Of a stretch of 64,000 bases of DNA, positions 60,666-64,000 are shown one piece after another (the stretch's first letter is position 1; each line of letters opens with the position of its first letter). This DNA comes from Sphingobacterium griseoflavum (GTDB lineage: Bacteria > Bacteroidota > Bacteroidia > Sphingobacteriales > Sphingobacteriaceae). The translations under genes and the position numbers were made by a program. The DNA is taken from positions 62,001 to 126,000 of the forward strand of contig NZ_BNAF01000006.1 in assembly GCF_014653155.1 (NCBI RefSeq). The letters run 5' to 3'. The notes under the pieces are model-generated. The model had not been told where the DNA came from and made no database searches. It saw nothing but the letters and a program-made list of their open reading frames with translations.

Positions 60666-63600
60666 TTAAAAGGTGATGTCTAAACCTAAATTAAAGCGCC
60701 TCACGGTAGGGTAGGCGCCACCTGAAGAGCCAGATGCAAAATTTGATTCCCTGTCGTCAGGCATTTTCGTCCATAACAGCAAATTGTTACCGTTCACATA
60801 GAGGCGACATGCATTGACACCAAGCCTATTGGTAACAGCGCTATTCAACGTGTACGCGATTTCGGCATTTTTTAAACGCAAGTACGAGCCGTCATAGATG
60901 TAGCGGGTGCCATTTCCACCTTCTGGGACGATTGTTCCCCAGCGTGGGAGCGGAAGGCTGCCCGCCGGATTTTCTCGCGTCCAATATGTGCCCTCTACAA
61001 AGGCGACATTAGAACCCGAATAGGTATTGAAGGTAGGGAACTGCACATTTCGGGATACATTGTTTACGCCATAGAACTGCAAAAACAAGCTCAAGCCTTT
61101 CCATTCCGCTCCAATACTGGCGTTGTAGGTGTTATGCGGTGATCCCGAATATCCGTATGGAGCAGTGTCAAAACGATCAATAATACCATCTCCATTAAAA
61201 TCTATGATGTTGTAATCCCCGGGTAGCTTCAGATGGTTGTTGGATGTCCGTTCGGTACTGCCATAAATGTCGTCCCAACTGGCAAGATGACCATGGTCAA
61301 TATGGCTTCTCGTTTGCCCTAGCTGCCAGCCGGCTTGTTTTTGATAGTTGGGCAACAAGTCTGGGTCGTCGCGGAAAAGCACTTCGTTCACAGCATGCGT
61401 GATGTTGGTGTTTATCCATAAGCGGAATCCACTCGCAAATCTTCGGTTAAAATTTAGCTCGAATTCGTAGCCTTTTCCACGCATACTGCCCAAATTAGCT
61501 TTAGGCGCCGCTTGCCCGAAATAGCTTGGAATTGCACGTGCGTCGCCATTTATAATGATATCTGTTCTTAAGTCCCGAAAGAAATCGACGCTACCTGAAA
61601 ACATACCGTTCAAGAAGGCATAATCCACACCGAGGTTACGCTTTTCGACGTTTTCCCAAAAAATGTTTGGGTTGCCTAGATCGCTGATCCGGTAAAATGG
61701 GAAGGGTGTATTTTGGATGGGGCTTCCCATTTGTGCATTGCCACCATACACCCATTGATCTCTATATAACCAACGACCACTCACGTTGTCATCGCCAATC
61801 TTACCCCAAGATGCTCTAACCTTCAAGTTGCTAATGAATGGCAATTTTTTTATAAATGCCTCGTTGCTTATAATCCATCCTGCCGACAGCGAAGGGAAGA
61901 AATCGAAGCGATAGTCCGGCCCGAACATCTCCGAACCGTTGTACGCGCCATTCGCTTCAAAAAGGTAACGCGAATCATAGGCATAGGTGGTACGAAAAAC
62001 CCAATCTTCGCGGTAGCGCGGAAACATGCTACCGGTTGCAAATTTTTCACGTAAAAACAATCCCATTGCGCCCACCTCATGCTTATGAAATTGCCTATTA
62101 TAGTTTAGTTGTGCGGAGTAATTGATGCGCCGGTAAGTGGCCCCTTTATCCAAGGCACCGGAAGCGGTAGTCCATCGTATCCGATTGGCGTAATCCAGTT
62201 GTGTGCTGCCATCGAACTGTGTTTCCCAAACCGTGTTACCCGTTTCTGGATCGATCCATTTTCGAGGCGGACCGTTGTACAAGTCATTTATCCCTCTTTC
62301 ATGTTCAACGAAGGTATTATCGAGCGAATAATTTGCCCGTAAGCTCAATCCTTTTGTGAGCATACTCAACTCTTGGTTAATGATGAAGTCGGTGGTCAAT
62401 TGCGTATTGGTACGCTTTTCCAGTCCTGATACCGCAAGATTGTATACGGAATTAGGAACGTCAGCGTTGCGTAGCGCATACCAAGCCCATGTTCCATCGG
62501 CATACACGGGACGCATGGCGTCTGGAGCCGTACGATAAGCCGAGGCCCAATAGGCATTATCGTTATTGGAATCTGCTCCCCAAGGAAATTGGCGAACACC
62601 GTTTGAGCCGAATAGCTTCGTGGATAGTTTGGTGGTACGTGTTAGGCTGAAGTCCAAGTTACTGCGTACGTTGACGCGATTGTAGCCATAGTTTGACGTA
62701 TAGCCCCGGTTGTTTTCGAATGACTTAAATAAATCACCCTCCTTCACATAATCTACCGAACCGAAGTAGGTGACGAACTCTGTACCTCCAGATACGTTAG
62801 CATTCGCACCGTATGACATGGCATGTGTGCGGAATAGTTCTTTCTCCCAGTCTACGTTTGCATAGCGATCCCATTCTTCGGCATTGGCCGGAAAGCGGTA
62901 TTTTAACAGGATCTCCTCTGGCCGCATGTTTCCCCAACCGATTTCTTCGACCAAAAGTTCATTTTCTACGACCCTATTGCGCAGCGCGAGCGCATCGTAT
63001 GAATCATATTTCGCGGGTAGCCGTGAAGCAACCTTTGCGGTGGTATTGACGCGACCTTGGATCGTAGCTTTTCCGGCTTGGCCCTTTTTTGTTGTGATCA
63101 AGATAACGCCATTAGCTCCTTTTACCCCAAAGACAGCCGTCGCCGAAGCATCTTTCAACACGGAAATACTTTCCACCGATCCAATGTCGATAGCACTCAT
63201 CGACCGCTCGACACCGTCGACCAAGATCAACGGGGCGCTGCTGTTCCATGATGTTTGTGCACGGATCAATATCTCCGGGTCTTCTGCGCCCGGCATTCCT
63301 GATGAGCTGGATGTCACAAGTCCCGGTAAATTTCCTGTTAATGCCATGCCTAAGTTTGTCACGCCGCCGGTTCGCTGCAAGACCTCGCCAGAGGTTTGCG
63401 TTATGGCGCCAACCAGACTCTCCTTGCGCTGCTTGCCATAACCTACGACTACGGTTTCTTCAATTTCGACGCTTCGGTCTTCTAACACAATGCGGAGCTC
63501 GTTTCTACCATTTATTTCTACTTCAATGGATCGGTATCCGAGATTGGAGATGACTAGGGTGTTTTTTCCTGGCGGCACAAGAATGGTGAACGTACCGCTA

Positions 63601-63824
63601 ATGGTTGTAGAAACACCGACGCTTGTCCCCTTGATACTAACGGAAGCGCCCTCAAGAGGTGTTTGTTGTGCATCCAATATAACACCTTTTACCTGCCGTT
63701 CTTGTTGAGACATTGACGGCATAGGGCGCGTAAAGCATAGAAAAAGAAGGAATATTGCATATCCATAGTGGTGCCATACTCTTTTCCAACGCCTAATAAG
63801 TGCAATGGGAATTGTTTTCATCAT
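60666..63824 (-). CDS. susC: SusC-like TonB-dependent transporter (XusA position)
   Basis: ~1052 residues from the ATG at 63824; a frame-open ATG at 63887 adds 21 residues before the signal. Carboxypeptidase-like domain (VKGVILDAQQTPLEGASVSI), IEETVVVGYGKQRKESLVG as TonB region, plug (LILVDGVERSMSAID; VLKDASATAVFGVKGANGV), barrel ending RFNLGLDITF. First gene of the xus-like operon, so a promoter should be just to the right. Confidence 0.93.
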   Translation of the reverse strand: MMKTIPIALIRRWKRVWHHYGYAIFLLFLCFTRPMPSMSQQERQVKGVILDAQQTPLEGASVSIKGTSVGVSTTISGTFTILVPPGKNTLVISNLGYRSIEVEINGRNELRIVLEDRSVEIEETVVVGYGKQRKESLVGAITQTSGEVLQRTGGVTNLGMALTGNLPGLVTSSSSGMPGAEDPEILIRAQTSWNSSAPLILVDGVERSMSAIDIGSVESISVLKDASATAVFGVKGANGVILITTKKGQAGKATIQGRVNTTAKVASRLPAKYDSYDALALRNRVVENELLVEEIGWGNMRPEEILLKYRFPANAEEWDRYANVDWEKELFRTHAMSYGANANVSGGTEFVTYFGSVDYVKEGDLFKSFENNRGYTSNYGYNRVNVRSNLDFSLTRTTKLSTKLFGSNGVRQFPWGADSNNDNAYWASAYRTAPDAMRPVYADGTWAWYALRNADVPNSVYNLAVSGLEKRTNTQLTTDFIINQELSMLTKGLSLRANYSLDNTFVEHERGINDLYNGPPRKWIDPETGNTVWETQFDGSTQLDYANRIRWTTASGALDKGATYRRINYSAQLNYNRQFHKHEVGAMGLFLREKFATGSMFPRYREDWVFRTTYAYDSRYLFEANGAYNGSEMFGPDYRFDFFPSLSAGWIISNEAFIKKLPFISNLKVRASWGKIGDDNVSGRWLYRDQWVYGGNAQMGSPIQNTPFPFYRISDLGNPNIFWENVEKRNLGVDYAFLNGMFSGSVDFFRDLRTDIIINGDARAIPSYFGQAAPKANLGSMRGKGYEFELNFNRRFASGFRLWINTNITHAVNEVLFRDDPDLLPNYQKQAGWQLGQTRSHIDHGHLASWDDIYGSTERTSNNHLKLPGDYNIIDFNGDGIIDRFDTAPYGYSGSPHNTYNASIGAEWKGLSLFLQFYGVNNVSRNVQFPTFNTYSGSNVAFVEGTYWTRENPAGSLPLPRWGTIVPEGGNGTRYIYDGSYLRLKNAEIAYTLNSAVTNRLGVNACRLYVNGNNLLLWTKMPDDRESNFASGSSGGAYPTVRRFNLGLDITF

Positions 63825-63890
63825 AGCATTGACAATTGATTGGTTAGTCTTACGTTTTAGGTCTTTATTGTATAATTTGGGTAGCAATGT

Positions 63891-63947
63891 TATATCGAGC
63901 TGTTAAAAAAGTGCTTTTAAGCCTAGCTCGATATAGGCATTTATGCC
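63891..63947. promoter_or_regulatory. Paired hairpins upstream of the xus-like operon
   Basis: TATATCGAGCT (63891-63901) and AGCTCGATATA (63925-63935) are a perfect 11-bp inverted repeat with a 23-base loop. Overlapping it at 63934-63949 is TAGGCAT TT ATGCCTA, a second perfect 7-bp dyad. They lie in the leader or promoter region of the first SusC. Could be an operator, leader RNA or terminator of a gene to the right. 63950-64000 shows nothing clear. Confidence 0.5.
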
Positions 63948-64000
63948 TACGGGTCAGGTAAACTGGTTATCATATGTTTATAATTAAATTTGGTTAACGG

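Overview
The window looks like part of a Bacteroidota chromosome, probably a Sphingobacterium-like member of the Sphingobacteriales. The evidence is three SusC/SusD pairs, many lipoproteins with Bacteroidota-type signal peptides, AT-rich translation starts without strong ribosome sites in the host part, and one TAnnTTTG-type promoter. It has two halves: an incomplete prophage (1 to about 34.07 kb) and a host xylan/glucuronoxylan utilisation locus (35.0-63.9 kb).

Prophage late region (+ strand, 1-14.3 kb): a lambda/HK97-like siphovirus. It carries head morphogenesis (C-terminus only), prohead protease, major capsid protein, connector, head closure, gp10-like, tail terminator and tail tube genes, a tail assembly chaperone pair joined by a probable -1 frameshift, tape measure, tail-tip protein, a beta-helix tail spike, a GH19 endolysin and a lysis cassette with a candidate unimolecular spanin. 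Portal, terminase and integrase must lie left of the window. 

Prophage early region (- strand, 14.5-32.5 kb): small genes, an HNH homing endonuclease, a C5 cytosine methyltransferase with a six-fold repeat, a PAPS-reductase-like protein, a Dam-type methylase, YopX, replication genes with an iteron-like origin candidate, and RecE-like exonuclease, ERF annealing protein and RusA resolvase. Embedded here is the most notable system, a diversity-generating retroelement (DGR) at 23.3-25.6 kb: a reverse transcriptase, a template repeat (TR), and a target gene with two variable repeats (VR). In the aligned core every TR/VR mismatch falls on a template adenine (16 of 16 for VR1, 15 of 15 for VR2), and all other positions are identical. 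The TR is bracketed by an inverted repeat that would place it in the loop of a stem. The target is a two-domain non-tail protein in the early operon.

Immunity and right end (31.2-34.4 kb): degenerate tRNA-like elements, a KilA-N protein, an operator region full of TTAGTAAT half-sites, a LexA/CI-type S24 repressor, two small lipoproteins that may be lysogenic-conversion genes, then a tRNA 3'-end (attR candidate) followed by a tandem 149/147-bp repeat.

Host locus: a + strand cluster (GH115, GPH symporter, GH10, GH43, GH67, GH43, SusC, SusD) converges at 50.3 kb on a - strand operon with the gene order of the Prevotella xus cluster (SusC-SusD-SusC-SusD-XusE-like-Xyn10C position), followed by a CE6-type esterase. 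The gene in the Xyn10C position is a GH10 relative with an inserted carbohydrate-binding-like domain that has lost both catalytic glutamates, so it is probably a binding protein rather than a xylanase. Together the genes would capture acetylated glucuronoxylan at the surface, import it by SusCD, deacetylate it, remove methylglucuronic acid (GH67, GH115), cut the chain (GH10, GH43) and take up sugars into the cytoplasm (GPH symporter).
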